Assembly (NCBI RefSeq): GCF_020524485.1
Contig: NZ_JAIVLF010000006.1
Span: forward strand, 62,001 to 126,000
Reading direction: 5' to 3'
DNA length: 64,000 nucleotides
Source: Novosphingobium profundi
GTDB lineage: Bacteria; Pseudomonadota; Alphaproteobacteria; Sphingomonadales; Sphingomonadaceae
A program made the translations under genes and the position numbers. How positions within the stretch are numbered: position 1 is the stretch's first letter; each line of letters starts with the position of its first letter. A model generated the notes under the pieces. The model had not been told where the DNA came from. It did no database searches and saw nothing but the letters and a program-made list of their open reading frames with translations. Shown one piece after another: positions 1 through 8,311 of the stretch.

Positions 1-465
1 CGTGACGTCACGCGACTTGAGGGTGACTTCCTCACCCGCGCGCGCCAGATCGTAGGCGCGCTTGCCGTCGATCTTGAGCGCGGAATAGGCGGGCGGGACC
101 TGGGTGATGGGGCCTGTGAACTGCGGGAGGACTGCGGCCAGCTCTTCCGCACTGGGGAAGACATCGCTCGTCGCGATCACCTTGCCCTCGGCATCGAGCG
201 TGTCGGTCTCCTCGCCAAAGCGCAGGGTGAAGAGGTAGGTCTTATCCGCATCGAGCATCCGGCCCGTCAGCTTGGTCGCCTCACCCAGCGCAATGGGAAG
301 GACGCCGGAGGCCAGCGGATCGAGCGTGCCACCATGGCCGACCTTGACCCCGCCCTTGAGCTTCACGTTGAACCCCGCCTCGCGCAGGTTGCGCTTGACC
401 GCGGCGACGGCCTGTGTGGAGCCCAGCTCCACCGGCTTGTCGAGAATGATCCAGCCATGGGGCAT
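1..465 (-). CDS. truB: tRNA pseudouridine(55) synthase TruB, partial
   Basis: Isomerises U55 to pseudouridine in the T-loop of tRNAs. The N-terminal 155 residues are present; the C-terminal part lies beyond the left edge. The protein starts [11 protein letters not shown], the usual TruB opening, and carries the catalytic block [17 protein letters not shown] with the catalytic aspartate at residue 49. The later [18 protein letters not shown] segment is also typical. The ATG at 465 gives the expected N-terminus. The gene reads leftward, away from repeat copy 1 just upstream. The family call is firm because the active-site block is complete. Confidence 0.95.
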   Translation of the reverse strand, partial: MPHGWIILDKPVELGSTQAVAAVKRNLREAGFNVKLKGGVKVGHGGTLDPLASGVLPIALGEATKLTGRMLDADKTYLFTLRFGEETDTLDAEGKVIATSDVFPSAEELAAVLPQFTGPITQVPPAYSALKIDGKRAYDLARAGEEVTLKSRDVT

Positions 466-572
466 CAGCGCACCTCGCAAAAGGAAAGTCGGGCGTTCAT
501 CGTCATGGCGCCCCAAGAGGCAAAGCGGGCGGGCTTGTCAACACGGGCAAATCCAGGAAGGAAAAACGGATT

Positions 573-685
573 CCGAGGGCCATCGCCCTCGGGCTCCCCG
601 AACTGTCCAACTCACCTCTCGCACGCTGCCTTGGCTGAGACGGGTGAGGTCGCCGGGTTTGGGATCAAGAGGTGATGGCGCCTCA
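573..685 (-). repeat. 113-bp three-hairpin repeat, copy 1 (B end left, A end decayed)
   Basis: The B end (573-592) is a perfect 20-bp palindrome. The middle keeps the CTCACC / GGTGAG inverted pair. The A end (666-685) is diverged, CAAGAGGTGATGGCGCCTCA, and no longer pairs well. Its last three bases are the stop codon of bpt. It fills the gap between bpt and truB. Confidence 0.85.
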
Positions 686-1522
686 GTCGCGCGAAATGGC
701 GGTCATCCCGTCCTTGCCCATCGTGGAGCCCAGGCTCTCGTCCTTGCGGGGATTGGCGACGGCGTCGGCGATGAGGCGGTCCTGGTCTTCAGGCGCCATG
801 CGCTCCCACCCGGCGCGGCCCAGCTTTTCAAGCGGGCGGTAGCGCACCTTGTACTGCATGCGCGCCGAACCTTCGACCCAGTAGCCCAGGTAGACATAGC
901 CCAGCCCCATCTCCACCGAGCGGCGGATGTGGTCGAGGATGATGTAGTTGCCCAGGCCCTTGCGCGGGCTTTGCGGGTCATAGAAGCTGTAGATCATCGA
1001 CAGCCCGTCGCACTGGCGGTCGGTCAGGCAGGCGCCGACAAGGCGGCCCGGCGTCACCCCGTCCTCGGACGGTTCGCGGTATTCGACCACATAGCTGGTG
1101 ACGGGGGTATGCTCGACCATGTCGGCGTAGTCGATCTCGTCCATCGCGGTCATCCCGCCTTCGGGATGGCGTTCGGCAAGGTAGGCCTGGAGCAGTTCGA
1201 ACTGCTCGCTGGTGGACCAGGGGCGGCAGACGGTGACGACCAGATCGTCGTTCGCCTTGAGCGCGCGCTTCTGCGAAGAGGAGGCGGCAAACTCGCTGGC
1301 GACCACGCGCACCGAGATGCAGGCGCTGCAGTCGATGCAGGAGGGGCGGTAGGCGACGGTCTGGCTGCGGCGAAAGCCGATGCGGCTGAGCGCATCGTTG
1401 AGCGAATCCGCGTGCGGCCCCTTGAGCTCCGTGAACACCTTGCGTTCGCTCCGGCCCGGCAGATAGGGGCACGGCGCGGGGCTGGTCACGAAGAAGCGGG
1501 GAAATCGAACCGGTGCCGTCAC
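683..1522 (-). CDS. bpt: Aspartate/glutamate leucyltransferase (arginyl-tRNA--protein transferase family)
   Basis: Adds Leu from Leu-tRNA to proteins with N-terminal Asp or Glu, making them N-degron substrates for ClpS/ClpAP. At 279 residues it is slightly longer than typical Bpt proteins. Visible family motifs: CPYLPGR near residue 18, the cysteine pair in [20 protein letters not shown], and [11 protein letters not shown] near the C-terminus. Bacterial Bpt and eukaryotic ATE1 share this fold; the leucyl specificity is taken from bacterial relatives, not seen directly. Neither clpS nor aat is nearby. The stop codon lies inside the decayed A end of repeat copy 1. The next gene upstream, ilvA, ends 264 bp away. 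Confidence 0.92.
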   Translation of the reverse strand: MTAPVRFPRFFVTSPAPCPYLPGRSERKVFTELKGPHADSLNDALSRIGFRRSQTVAYRPSCIDCSACISVRVVASEFAASSSQKRALKANDDLVVTVCRPWSTSEQFELLQAYLAERHPEGGMTAMDEIDYADMVEHTPVTSYVVEYREPSEDGVTPGRLVGACLTDRQCDGLSMIYSFYDPQSPRKGLGNYIILDHIRRSVEMGLGYVYLGYWVEGSARMQYKVRYRPLEKLGRAGWERMAPEDQDRLIADAVANPRKDESLGSTMGKDGMTAISRD

Positions 1523-1786
1523 GGGGGCGCTGCGTCCTCTTGTTTCTTACTTGCGTGGTCGATCAAGGCACCGCGAAGGCCCCTTGTTCCGGCAAATATG
1601 CAGGAGCGTATCCGCCGTTGAAAGTGTTTTAACCACAAAAGTGGCGCAAGCGCTTCCGGGATCGCGCGAAATTCACGCCATCCCGGAGCCTTGTCCCGGA
1701 TCGGGCCGGGTTTCACCCCATGTATTCCTACCCTGGTCGCCGCGCGGGACCGGAAGGCCCCCAGGGCAGAAGCCCGGACGGGAGGT

Positions 1787-3040
1787 TCAGTCGGTCTCGA
1801 CCCGGCGCACTTCGTAGCCCTCGCGGTGGAGCGCGGCGATCAGCGCGTCGAGTTGCGCCGAATCGCGTGCCTCGCACTCGATCTCGGTCACCAGCCCCTT
1901 GGCGGGCAGGTGCGTGAAGATGCGCTGGTGGAAGACCTCAATGATGTTCACGTTCTGCTCGTGGAACACCTTGGCGACCTTGAACAGCGCGCCCGCGCGG
2001 TCCTGCAGACCGATGCGCAGGCGCGCGAGGCGCCCCGACCGGGCCAGATCGCGCAGCAGCACGTTGGCGAGCAGGCGCGTGTCGATGTTGCCGCCCGAGA
2101 GCACGATGCCGACCTTGCGGCCCTTGAACAGGTCGCGGTTGTCCATCAGGGCCGCCAGACCGCAGGCGCCCGCGCCCTCGACCAGCGTCTTCTCGATCTG
2201 GAGGAGCAGCGCCAGCGCGCTCTCGATCTTGGGCTCGCTCACCAGCAGGATGTCGTCGAGCAGGCCCTTCAGGGTGCGCGAGGTGAACGCGCCGGGCGAG
2301 AACACCGCGATGCCCTCGGCCAGCGTATCGCCCCCGATCGGCAGGTTCATGCCCTTGAGGGCGTTGTACATCGAGGGGTAGAGCTGGGCCTCGACGCCGT
2401 AGATCTTCATCTCGGGCTTGAGCGCGCGCGCAGCCGTGCCCATCCCGGAACTGAGGCCACCCCCGCCGATCGGCACGACCAGCGTGTCGAGATCGGGCAC
2501 GTCCTCGAGCATTTCCAGCGCCACCGTGCCCTGCCCGGCCGCGACGTGCGGATCATCGAAGGGGTGGACGAAGGTGTAGCCGTGCTCGGCCTCCAGCTTG
2601 CGGGCGTGGGCGTAGGCATCGTCGAAACTCTCGCCCTCAAGGACGACCTTGCCGCCCACGCTCTCGGTCTGCATGACTTTTACGAGCGGAGTCGTGCGCG
2701 GCATGACGATGGTGACCGGGATGCCCAGGCGCGTGCCGTGGTAGCTCAGCCCTTGCGCGTGGTTGCCGGCCGAGGCCGCGATGACGCCCCGGCTCTTGCG
2801 CTCCTCGCTCAGCTGCATGAGCGCGTTGAGCGCGCCACGCTCCTTGTAAGATGCGGTAAACTGGTGATTTTCGAACTTGAGCCAAATATCGGCGCCGGTA
2901 ATCTCGCTGAGCGTCTGGCTGCGCATCGTGGGCGTACGGACAATATTGCCCGAAATGCGCCCCGATGCCGCGCGGACATCATCGAGGGTCAGGACCGCGT
3001 CTGCGGCCGTTTCGGCAGGCTTCGATACAGGCTGTTCCAT
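1787..3040 (-). CDS. ilvA: Threonine ammonia-lyase (threonine dehydratase) with C-terminal ACT domain
   Basis: PLP enzyme that deaminates threonine to 2-oxobutanoate, the entry to isoleucine synthesis. The 417-residue protein has the PLP lysine K66 in FTASYKERGA, the SAGNHAQG loop near 90, the phosphate-binding GGGGLSSG at 192-199, and a single ACT-like regulatory region from about 340. That size and single ACT domain match the short 'catabolic-type' enzymes common in alphaproteobacteria. The open frame runs upstream to 3145, but the ATG at 3040 (MEQPVSKPAE) gives the expected start; the longer extension has no domain. It is divergent from the dehydrogenase at 3166, with about 125 bp for both promoters. 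A small hairpin (3076-3094) lies in its leader. Confidence 0.93.
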   Translation of the reverse strand: MEQPVSKPAETAADAVLTLDDVRAASGRISGNIVRTPTMRSQTLSEITGADIWLKFENHQFTASYKERGALNALMQLSEERKSRGVIAASAGNHAQGLSYHGTRLGIPVTIVMPRTTPLVKVMQTESVGGKVVLEGESFDDAYAHARKLEAEHGYTFVHPFDDPHVAAGQGTVALEMLEDVPDLDTLVVPIGGGGLSSGMGTAARALKPEMKIYGVEAQLYPSMYNALKGMNLPIGGDTLAEGIAVFSPGAFTSRTLKGLLDDILLVSEPKIESALALLLQIEKTLVEGAGACGLAALMDNRDLFKGRKVGIVLSGGNIDTRLLANVLLRDLARSGRLARLRIGLQDRAGALFKVAKVFHEQNVNIIEVFHQRIFTHLPAKGLVTEIECEARDSAQLDALIAALHREGYEVRRVETD

Positions 3041-3165
3041 CCGGGGGCGCCTAAAGGAATTACCGGGGAATTGAAAGGCGGCAAAGGGCCGCCTATCCTC
3101 TCGACTGGGCGCAGCGCCGTCGCAGGACGGTTTGCATTTGGCCAAAACACGTTAAGGACAAGGCC

Positions 3166-4134
3166 ATGACCGAACAGATGAGTGATGCACACGCCGAGGA
3201 GCCGCAGACCGGCGAGGAAACCACGCTGGAGCGGCCTCCTGTGGAACCGCGCAAGGTCTCCTTCATCGGCCTTGGGGTGATGGGCGGCGAAATCGCGCGG
3301 CACATTGCCGAGGCGGGCCATGAACTGACGATCTACAACCGCTCCCCCGACCGGCTGAAGCGCTGGCAGGAGGAGAACCCGGGCCTCGCCTCGCGCGTCG
3401 CGGCCAACCCCGCGCACGCCGCGCTCGACGCCGATGTGGTGATCACCTGCGTGGGCAACGACGATGATCTCGCCGACGTCGTGCTCGGCCCCAACGGGGC
3501 CTTTCGCACGATGCGCAAGGGCTCGACCTTCATCGACCACACCACCGTCTCGGCGCGCATCGCCCGCCAGATCTCGGTCGAAGCGCGCGACCTCCAGATC
3601 CAGTGCGTCGACGCACCGATGACCGGCTCGCAGATCGGCGCCGAACAGGGCACGCTCACGCTCATGTGCGGCGGGCGCGACGCGGCCATCGAGGCCGCCC
3701 GTCCGGTGATGGAGGCCTACTCCAGCCGCATCGTCCATGTCGGCAAGGCCGGCGCAGGGCAGACTGCGAAGATGGCCTGCCAGATCTGCATCGCGGGCAA
3801 CATCGCGGCGCTGGCCGAAGCGGTCCGCTTCGCGCAGGCCTCGCACCTCGACATGGACAAGGTCTACGAGGCGATCTCGGGCGGCGCAGCGCAGTCCTGG
3901 CAGATGGACAACCGCTGGTCCTCGATGGACGCGGACGAATTCGACTTCGGCTTCGCCATCGACTGGATGCGCAAGGACCTGGGGCTCAGCCTCGAGGAAG
4001 GCCGGGGCCTGGGCGTCTCGCTCCCCGTCGCAGGGCTCGTCGACCAGTTCTTCGCCGAGATCCAGGCAATGGGCGGCGGGCGTCTCGACACCAGCGCCAT
4101 CGTCAAGCGGCTGCCGAGGAAAAGCCGTCCGTGA
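3166..4134 (+). CDS. NAD(P)-dependent oxidoreductase, 3-hydroxyisobutyrate dehydrogenase family
   Basis: A beta-hydroxyacid dehydrogenase of 322 residues. An extra about 28 acidic residues precede the Rossmann fold, which opens with KVSFIGLGVMGGEIARH (GxGxMG at 35-40). The substrate loop reads DAPMTGSQIGAEQGTLTLMCGG (149-170), and the expected catalytic lysine is K202 in GAGQTAKMACQ. The family covers 3-hydroxyisobutyrate, tartronate semialdehyde and glyoxylate/succinic semialdehyde reductases; the substrate cannot be told from sequence alone. Its stop overlaps the GTG start of the amidohydrolase (GTGA), so the two are probably cotranscribed and translationally coupled. Confidence 0.85.
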   Translation: MTEQMSDAHAEEPQTGEETTLERPPVEPRKVSFIGLGVMGGEIARHIAEAGHELTIYNRSPDRLKRWQEENPGLASRVAANPAHAALDADVVITCVGNDDDLADVVLGPNGAFRTMRKGSTFIDHTTVSARIARQISVEARDLQIQCVDAPMTGSQIGAEQGTLTLMCGGRDAAIEAARPVMEAYSSRIVHVGKAGAGQTAKMACQICIAGNIAALAEAVRFAQASHLDMDKVYEAISGGAAQSWQMDNRWSSMDADEFDFGFAIDWMRKDLGLSLEEGRGLGVSLPVAGLVDQFFAEIQAMGGGRLDTSAIVKRLPRKSRP

Positions 4135-5900
4135 CATTCGCTCGCCGTGCGGTTCTGACCGCGATGCTGGGAACGGCGCTCGTCGCCGTGCCCGCCGAAG
4201 CCCGCAAGAAGAAGAAGGCCGAAGAGGTCGAAAAGCCGGTCCCCGGCACGCTCATCGACAACATCGAGGGACTCTCGCCCGACGGCAAGGGCGGGATCGA
4301 GCACTTCGACGGCTTCCTGATCGCGCCTGACGGCCACGTCGCCGAGGTCTATCACGAGGGCGAGAAGCGCCCGAAGTACGCCGACTACCGCCTTGATGGT
4401 GAGGGCCAGGTGGTGGTCCCCGGCATGATCGACGCGCACACGCACGTCATGATGCTGGGCTTTTCCAAGCTGACGCTCGACCTGTCGCAGGCGCACTCGC
4501 TCGACGAGGCGCTGGCACGCATCGCCGCCTGGACCGCCGCCCATCCCGAGGCGCCCTGGATTCTGGGCACGGGCTGGAACGAGGTCGAGTGGGGTCTGGG
4601 CCGTCTGCCGACCGCCGCCGAACTCGACAACGTGACCGGCGGCAAGCCCGCCTGGCTGACCCGGGTCGACGCGCACGGAGGCTGGGCCAACACCGCCGCG
4701 CTCGAAGCGGCCGGCATCACCGCCAAGACCAAGGCCCCCAAAGGCGGGCGCATCGTGCGCACCGCTTCGGGCGCACCCGAGGGCGTCCTTGTCGATGCGG
4801 CCGCCAAACTGGTCGAGGCCAAGCTCCCCGCTCCGCGCCCCGAGGACCGCGACGCCGCGCTGGCCGAAGCCCAGCTCGACTTCCTCAGGAACGGGGTCAC
4901 CGCGGTTGCCGACATGGGCACCAGCATCGAGGACTGGCAGGCGTTCCGCCGCGCGGGCGACACCGGACGGCTGCGCGTGCGCATCGTCTCCTACGCCGAT
5001 TCGATTGCCAACATGGAGCTTATCGGCGGGCCCGGCCCCTCGGCCTGGGTCTACGACGACCGCCTGCGCCTGAGCGGTGTGAAGCTCTTCCTCGATGGCG
5101 CGCTCGGCTCGCGCGGAGCCTGGCTCAAGGAGCCTTACGCGGACGATCCTGAAACGCGCGGCCTGCCGCTCCTCTCGCAAACCCAGCTTTCCAACATGAT
5201 GAGCCGCGCCGCGCTCGACCACTTCCAGGTTGCGGTCCACGCCATCGGCGATGAGGCCAACGCGGTCGTGCTCGACGCGCTCGACGAACTGTCCTCGACC
5301 TACACCGGCGACCGGCGCTGGCGCATCGAACACGCGCAGATCCTCGCCCCCGCCGACATCACACGCTTTGCCGCGCACGGCACCATCGCCTCGATGCAGC
5401 CCCAGCACGAGGCGAGCGACCGCACCATGGCCGAAGCCCGCCTGGGCCCGGCGCGCCTGTCCGGCGCCTATGCCTGGAAATCGCTTGCCAATGCAGGGGC
5501 CACGCTCGCCTTCGGCTCGGACACCCCGGTCGAACCCGCGCGCCCCTTCACCGGCATGGCGGTTGCCGTGACCCGGCAGGGCGCGGACGGCCAGCCTTTC
5601 GGCGGCTGGCAGCCGCAGGAGACGATCTCACGCGAAGCCGCCCTTTCGGCCTACACCACGGGCGCGGCCTACGCGATGTTCGCCGAGGACCGCCTGGGAC
5701 GTATCGCCAAGGGCTACCGCGCGGACTTCCTGTTCGTGGACAAGGACCCGATGACGGTCAGCCCCGAAGCCCTGCGTGACCTCACGGTCAAGGAAACCTG
5801 GATCGGCGGCCAGCAGGCCTGGGCCGCGGAAGAGAGCGCGAAAAGCGAAGACGCGCTGCGGCCCGAGGAAGACATCGAGGACGGCCAGAAAGGGCGGTAG
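4131..5900 (+). CDS. Exported amidohydrolase (YtcJ/AepA-like metal-dependent hydrolase)
   Basis: A 589-residue amidohydrolase-superfamily protein. The GTG at 4131 overlaps the previous stop and yields a signal peptide, ARRAVLTAMLGTALVAVPAEA, with an Arg pair that could be Tat or Sec. A lysine-rich run follows. Metal-binding HTH is in GMIDAHTHVMMLG (H103, H105); the later GTGWNEVEWG, AVHAIGDEANAVVLDAL, RIEHAQIL and FGSDTPVEPARPF segments are those of the YtcJ/AepA group. Members act on various amides and carbamates, so the substrate is unknown. A much longer upstream frame (from 3603) lies inside the dehydrogenase gene and is a shadow. Repeat copy 2 follows 15 bp after the stop. Confidence 0.85.
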   Translation: MTFARRAVLTAMLGTALVAVPAEARKKKKAEEVEKPVPGTLIDNIEGLSPDGKGGIEHFDGFLIAPDGHVAEVYHEGEKRPKYADYRLDGEGQVVVPGMIDAHTHVMMLGFSKLTLDLSQAHSLDEALARIAAWTAAHPEAPWILGTGWNEVEWGLGRLPTAAELDNVTGGKPAWLTRVDAHGGWANTAALEAAGITAKTKAPKGGRIVRTASGAPEGVLVDAAAKLVEAKLPAPRPEDRDAALAEAQLDFLRNGVTAVADMGTSIEDWQAFRRAGDTGRLRVRIVSYADSIANMELIGGPGPSAWVYDDRLRLSGVKLFLDGALGSRGAWLKEPYADDPETRGLPLLSQTQLSNMMSRAALDHFQVAVHAIGDEANAVVLDALDELSSTYTGDRRWRIEHAQILAPADITRFAAHGTIASMQPQHEASDRTMAEARLGPARLSGAYAWKSLANAGATLAFGSDTPVEPARPFTGMAVAVTRQGADGQPFGGWQPQETISREAALSAYTTGAAYAMFAEDRLGRIAKGYRADFLFVDKDPMTVSPEALRDLTVKETWIGGQQAWAAEESAKSEDALRPEEDIEDGQKGR

Positions 5901-5915
5901 TACGAAGTGTATTTT

Positions 5916-6028
5916 CAAGGGGCCATCGCCCCTTGACCCCAAACTCGGCAACCTCACCGATCTCGGCCAGGGCCGCGCGCGCGACGTAAGCTGGACAGTT
6001 CGGGGAGCCCGAGGGCAATGGCCCTCGG
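5916..6028 (+). repeat. 113-bp three-hairpin repeat, copy 2
   Basis: The A end palindrome is at 5916-5935 and the B end (CCGAGGGCAATGGCCCTCGG) at 6009-6028. The 8-bp stems are intact in both, with a single loop base change in B. It lies between convergent genes (amidohydrolase and tatC), so either hairpin could also slow transcription from both sides. Confidence 0.95.
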
Positions 6029-6055
6029 AATCACTCTCTTCTACCTCTGGAACGC

Positions 6056-6853
6056 TTACTCCGCCGGAGCCTCTACCGGATCATCCTCCGCGACCTTCGC
6101 ATCACGGCGTTCGGTGAACCACATGAGGAGCAGCGTGCCTTCGAAGAGCAGCAACAGCGGCACCGCGAGGAGGACCTGCGAGATCACGTCGGGCGGGGTC
6201 GCGATCGCGGCGACCACGAAGATCCCGACGATTACGTAGCGGCGCGCGGCCACAGCCTGCGTGCGGGTCACGATCCCCGCGCGGTTGAGCAGCATCAGCA
6301 GCACCGGCAGCAGGAAGCTGATGCCGAAGGCGAGGATGAACTGCATGACGAGCGAGAGGTAATCGCCGGTGCCCGGAAGCGCCTCGAGCTGGAGCCCCCC
6401 CGCGCTTCCCTGGAAGCCCAGGAAGAAGTGGAAGGCGGTCGGCATGACCACGTAGTAGGCCAGCGCCGCGCCCATCGTGAAAAGGATCGGGGTCGCCACC
6501 AGGAACGGCAGGAAGGCTTTCTTTTCCTTGGCGTAGAGGCCCGGCGCAATGAAGGCCCAGATCTGGTTGGCGATCACCGGGAAGCTGAAGAAGAAGGCCG
6601 CGAAGACCGCGATCTTCACTTCCACGAAGAAGGCTTCGTAGAGCTTGGTGTAGATCAGCTTGCCCTCACCCGCCGGGAAGGCGGCGGTCAGCGGGCGGAC
6701 CAGAAAGCCGAAGATATCGTCGGCAAAATAGAAGCAGATGCCAAAGGCAACGCCAAAGGCCAGAAACGCGCGCACAAGGCGCGCGCGCAATTCGACGAGG
6801 TGATCGAGCAGGGGAGCCTGCGAATCGTCGATGTCGGAAATCTTGAAGGCCAT
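6056..6853 (-). CDS. tatC: Sec-independent protein translocase TatC
   Basis: Multispanning receptor of the twin-arginine system in the inner membrane; with TatB it binds RR signal peptides. The 265-residue protein has six hydrophobic segments. The N-terminus reads PLLDHLVELRARLVRAF (the conserved HLxELR box), and the first periplasmic loop region has the conserved YTKLYEAFFVEVKIA and FPVIANQIWAFIAPGLYAKEKK. It is the last gene of the tatABC group, 15 bp after tatB. Likely clients in this window include the beta-lactamase-fold hydrolase at 27293 (RRRLLMLG). Confidence 0.97.
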   Translation of the reverse strand: MAFKISDIDDSQAPLLDHLVELRARLVRAFLAFGVAFGICFYFADDIFGFLVRPLTAAFPAGEGKLIYTKLYEAFFVEVKIAVFAAFFFSFPVIANQIWAFIAPGLYAKEKKAFLPFLVATPILFTMGAALAYYVVMPTAFHFFLGFQGSAGGLQLEALPGTGDYLSLVMQFILAFGISFLLPVLLMLLNRAGIVTRTQAVAARRYVIVGIFVVAAIATPPDVISQVLLAVPLLLLFEGTLLLMWFTERRDAKVAEDDPVEAPAE

Positions 6854-6868
6854 GGCGCGAATGCTCGA

Positions 6869-7330
6869 TCAGGACGCGGGGCGGGCCGGGTCGGAGGCCG
6901 GCACGGGTTGGGGCTCGGAGCTGGCTTGCGGCGTCGCTGCGGACGGCGCAGGAGCCTCGCCAGAGGACGTGGACGCCGGTTCGGGGGCGGGCAGCGCCTC
7001 AGGCTCTGCCGGGGCGTCACCCTCGACGTTGTTCGCCTTCTCGGCGTCGGTCTTGGCCTTGCGCGGCGCTTCCATCTCCTCGGCGGTCGGCAGCTTGGGG
7101 GCCGCCTTCATGATCGCCTCGTTCTGTTCGCGCCACTTCTGCTCCATCTCCTCGAGCTCGGCTTCGCGCACCATCGCATCGATCCCGGCGCGGAAATGCC
7201 CCGTGACCTTGCGCAACTTGCCGATCCAGCGGCCCGCCGTGCGCATCGCCAGGGGCATGTCCTTGGGCCCGATGACGACGACCGCCACGATGACGACCAT
7301 CAGGAGTTCCGTGGCTCCGATATCCAGCAT
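6869..7330 (-). CDS. tatB: Sec-independent protein translocase TatB
   Basis: Single-span partner of TatC. The 153-residue protein starts MLDIGATELLMVVIVAVVVIGPKDMP: one membrane helix ending in the Gly-Pro hinge, then an amphipathic helix (LAMRTAGRWIGKLRKVTGHFRAGIDAMVREAELEE, positions about 27-62). The C-terminal 70 residues are Ala/Pro/Glu-rich and probably disordered. TatB is told from TatA by the glutamate near residue 8, the length of the amphipathic helix and the gene order. Gap to tatA is 21 bp. Confidence 0.95.
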   Translation of the reverse strand: MLDIGATELLMVVIVAVVVIGPKDMPLAMRTAGRWIGKLRKVTGHFRAGIDAMVREAELEEMEQKWREQNEAIMKAAPKLPTAEEMEAPRKAKTDAEKANNVEGDAPAEPEALPAPEPASTSSGEAPAPSAATPQASSEPQPVPASDPARPAS

Positions 7331-7351
7331 AGCCGTATCCGGCCGTCAGGC

Positions 7352-7594
7352 TCAGGCCTGGTCGCTCTTGGTGGTTTCGCTCGCGCTGGGCGCGGGGTCG
7401 GCCGAGGTGATCTGCGCGGGCTTGGTGTCCGACTTGGCGGGCTTGGCCTCGTCCTCGTCCTCGTTCATGCCCTGCTTGAAGCTCTTAATGCCCTTGCCGA
7501 AGTCACCCATGATTTCGGAGACCTTGCCGCGACCGAACAGCACGAGCACGATCACCAGGACAATCAGCCAGTGCCAGATCGAGAAGCTACCCAT
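7352..7594 (-). CDS. tatA: Sec-independent protein translocase TatA
   Basis: Pore-forming Tat subunit, 80 residues. The start [21 protein letters not shown] gives a single membrane helix followed by [23 protein letters not shown], the classic TatA amphipathic helix with FGRGKxS. The frame is open further upstream to 7645, but the ATG at 7594 has a GGAG about 10 bases before it and gives the normal TatA N-terminus. The C-terminal half is acidic and low-complexity. It lies 66 bp downstream of scpB, in the order scpA-scpB-tatABC that recurs in alphaproteobacteria. Confidence 0.95.
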   Translation of the reverse strand: MGSFSIWHWLIVLVIVLVLFGRGKVSEIMGDFGKGIKSFKQGMNEDEDEAKPAKSDTKPAQITSADPAPSASETTKSDQA

Positions 7595-7660
7595 TATCCC
7601 AACTCCAAAAATACGTGCGACCGATTCCGGCCCTTCACGGGTCATCTAGGCGTTTTCCAA

Positions 7661-8311
7661 CTAAGTTGAAAGCCTGTCATCGTTTAGACCCGGTTCGGTC
7701 GCAGGACGGTCACCTTCTTGGGTTTCCGCTGAAATTCCGGGTCGCAATGCGTCCTCTACCATAGCATCATCGACCGCTTCGAGCAGCCCCGCTGCACGTA
7801 ATTCGTCAAGTCCGGGCAATTCCTTGCGCGAAGACAGCCCGAAATGCGCCAGGAATGCGTCGGTCGTGGCGTAGATCACGGGCCGGCCGGGAACCTCGCG
7901 GCGCCCCGCCGTGCGCACCCAGCCCGCCTCAATCAGCACGTCGAGCGTCCCCTTGGCGGTCTGCACGCCGCGGATCGCCTCGATCTCGGCGCGGCTGACG
8001 GGCTCGTGATAGGCCACGATGGCCAGGACCTCGGTTGCCGCGCGCGAGAGGCGGCGCACCTCCTCCTTCTCGCGGCGCAGGAGGTGGGCCAGGTCGGGTG
8101 CGGTCTCGAAGTGCCAGTGGCGCCCCCGCTCGACAAGCTGGATGCCACGCCCCTGGTAGTGCGCCTGGAGTGCCTTGAGCGCCGGACGCACCTCGCCATC
8201 GCCCAGATGCCGCGAGATCTGCTCGGCCGTCATCGGCGCCTCGGCCGCGAACAGCGTCGCCTCGACCGCGCGTTCCATATCATCGGGTACAGGGGTATCC
8301 GGCGCGCTCAT
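7661..8311 (-). CDS. scpB: Segregation and condensation protein B
   Basis: Kleisin-associated winged-helix subunit of the SMC-ScpAB condensin, which helps compact and segregate the chromosome. The 216-residue protein starts MSAPDTPVPDDMERAVEATLFAAEAPMTAEQI, with the ScpB segment ATEVLAIVAYHEPVSRAEIEAIRG near 95-118 and GRPVIYATTDAFLAHFGL near 150. The ATG at 8311 overlaps the scpA stop (ATGA), so the two are translationally coupled. The open frame extends to 8632 inside scpA, which I discard. The partner smc is 24 kb away at 32007. Confidence 0.95.
   Translation of the reverse strand: MSAPDTPVPDDMERAVEATLFAAEAPMTAEQISRHLGDGEVRPALKALQAHYQGRGIQLVERGRHWHFETAPDLAHLLRREKEEVRRLSRAATEVLAIVAYHEPVSRAEIEAIRGVQTAKGTLDVLIEAGWVRTAGRREVPGRPVIYATTDAFLAHFGLSSRKELPGLDELRAAGLLEAVDDAMVEDALRPGISAETQEGDRPATEPGLNDDRLST

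Noticed and set aside
1519..1716. 65-codon open frame upstream of bpt
   Set aside because: It overlaps the bpt start, lacks a ribosome-binding site and shows no recognisable protein.
3076..3094. Hairpin AGGCGGC...GCCGCCT before ilvA as an isoleucine attenuator
   Set aside because: There is no leader peptide rich in Ile codons and no T-tract. It is only mentioned as a weak relative of the third palindrome in repeat copy 12.
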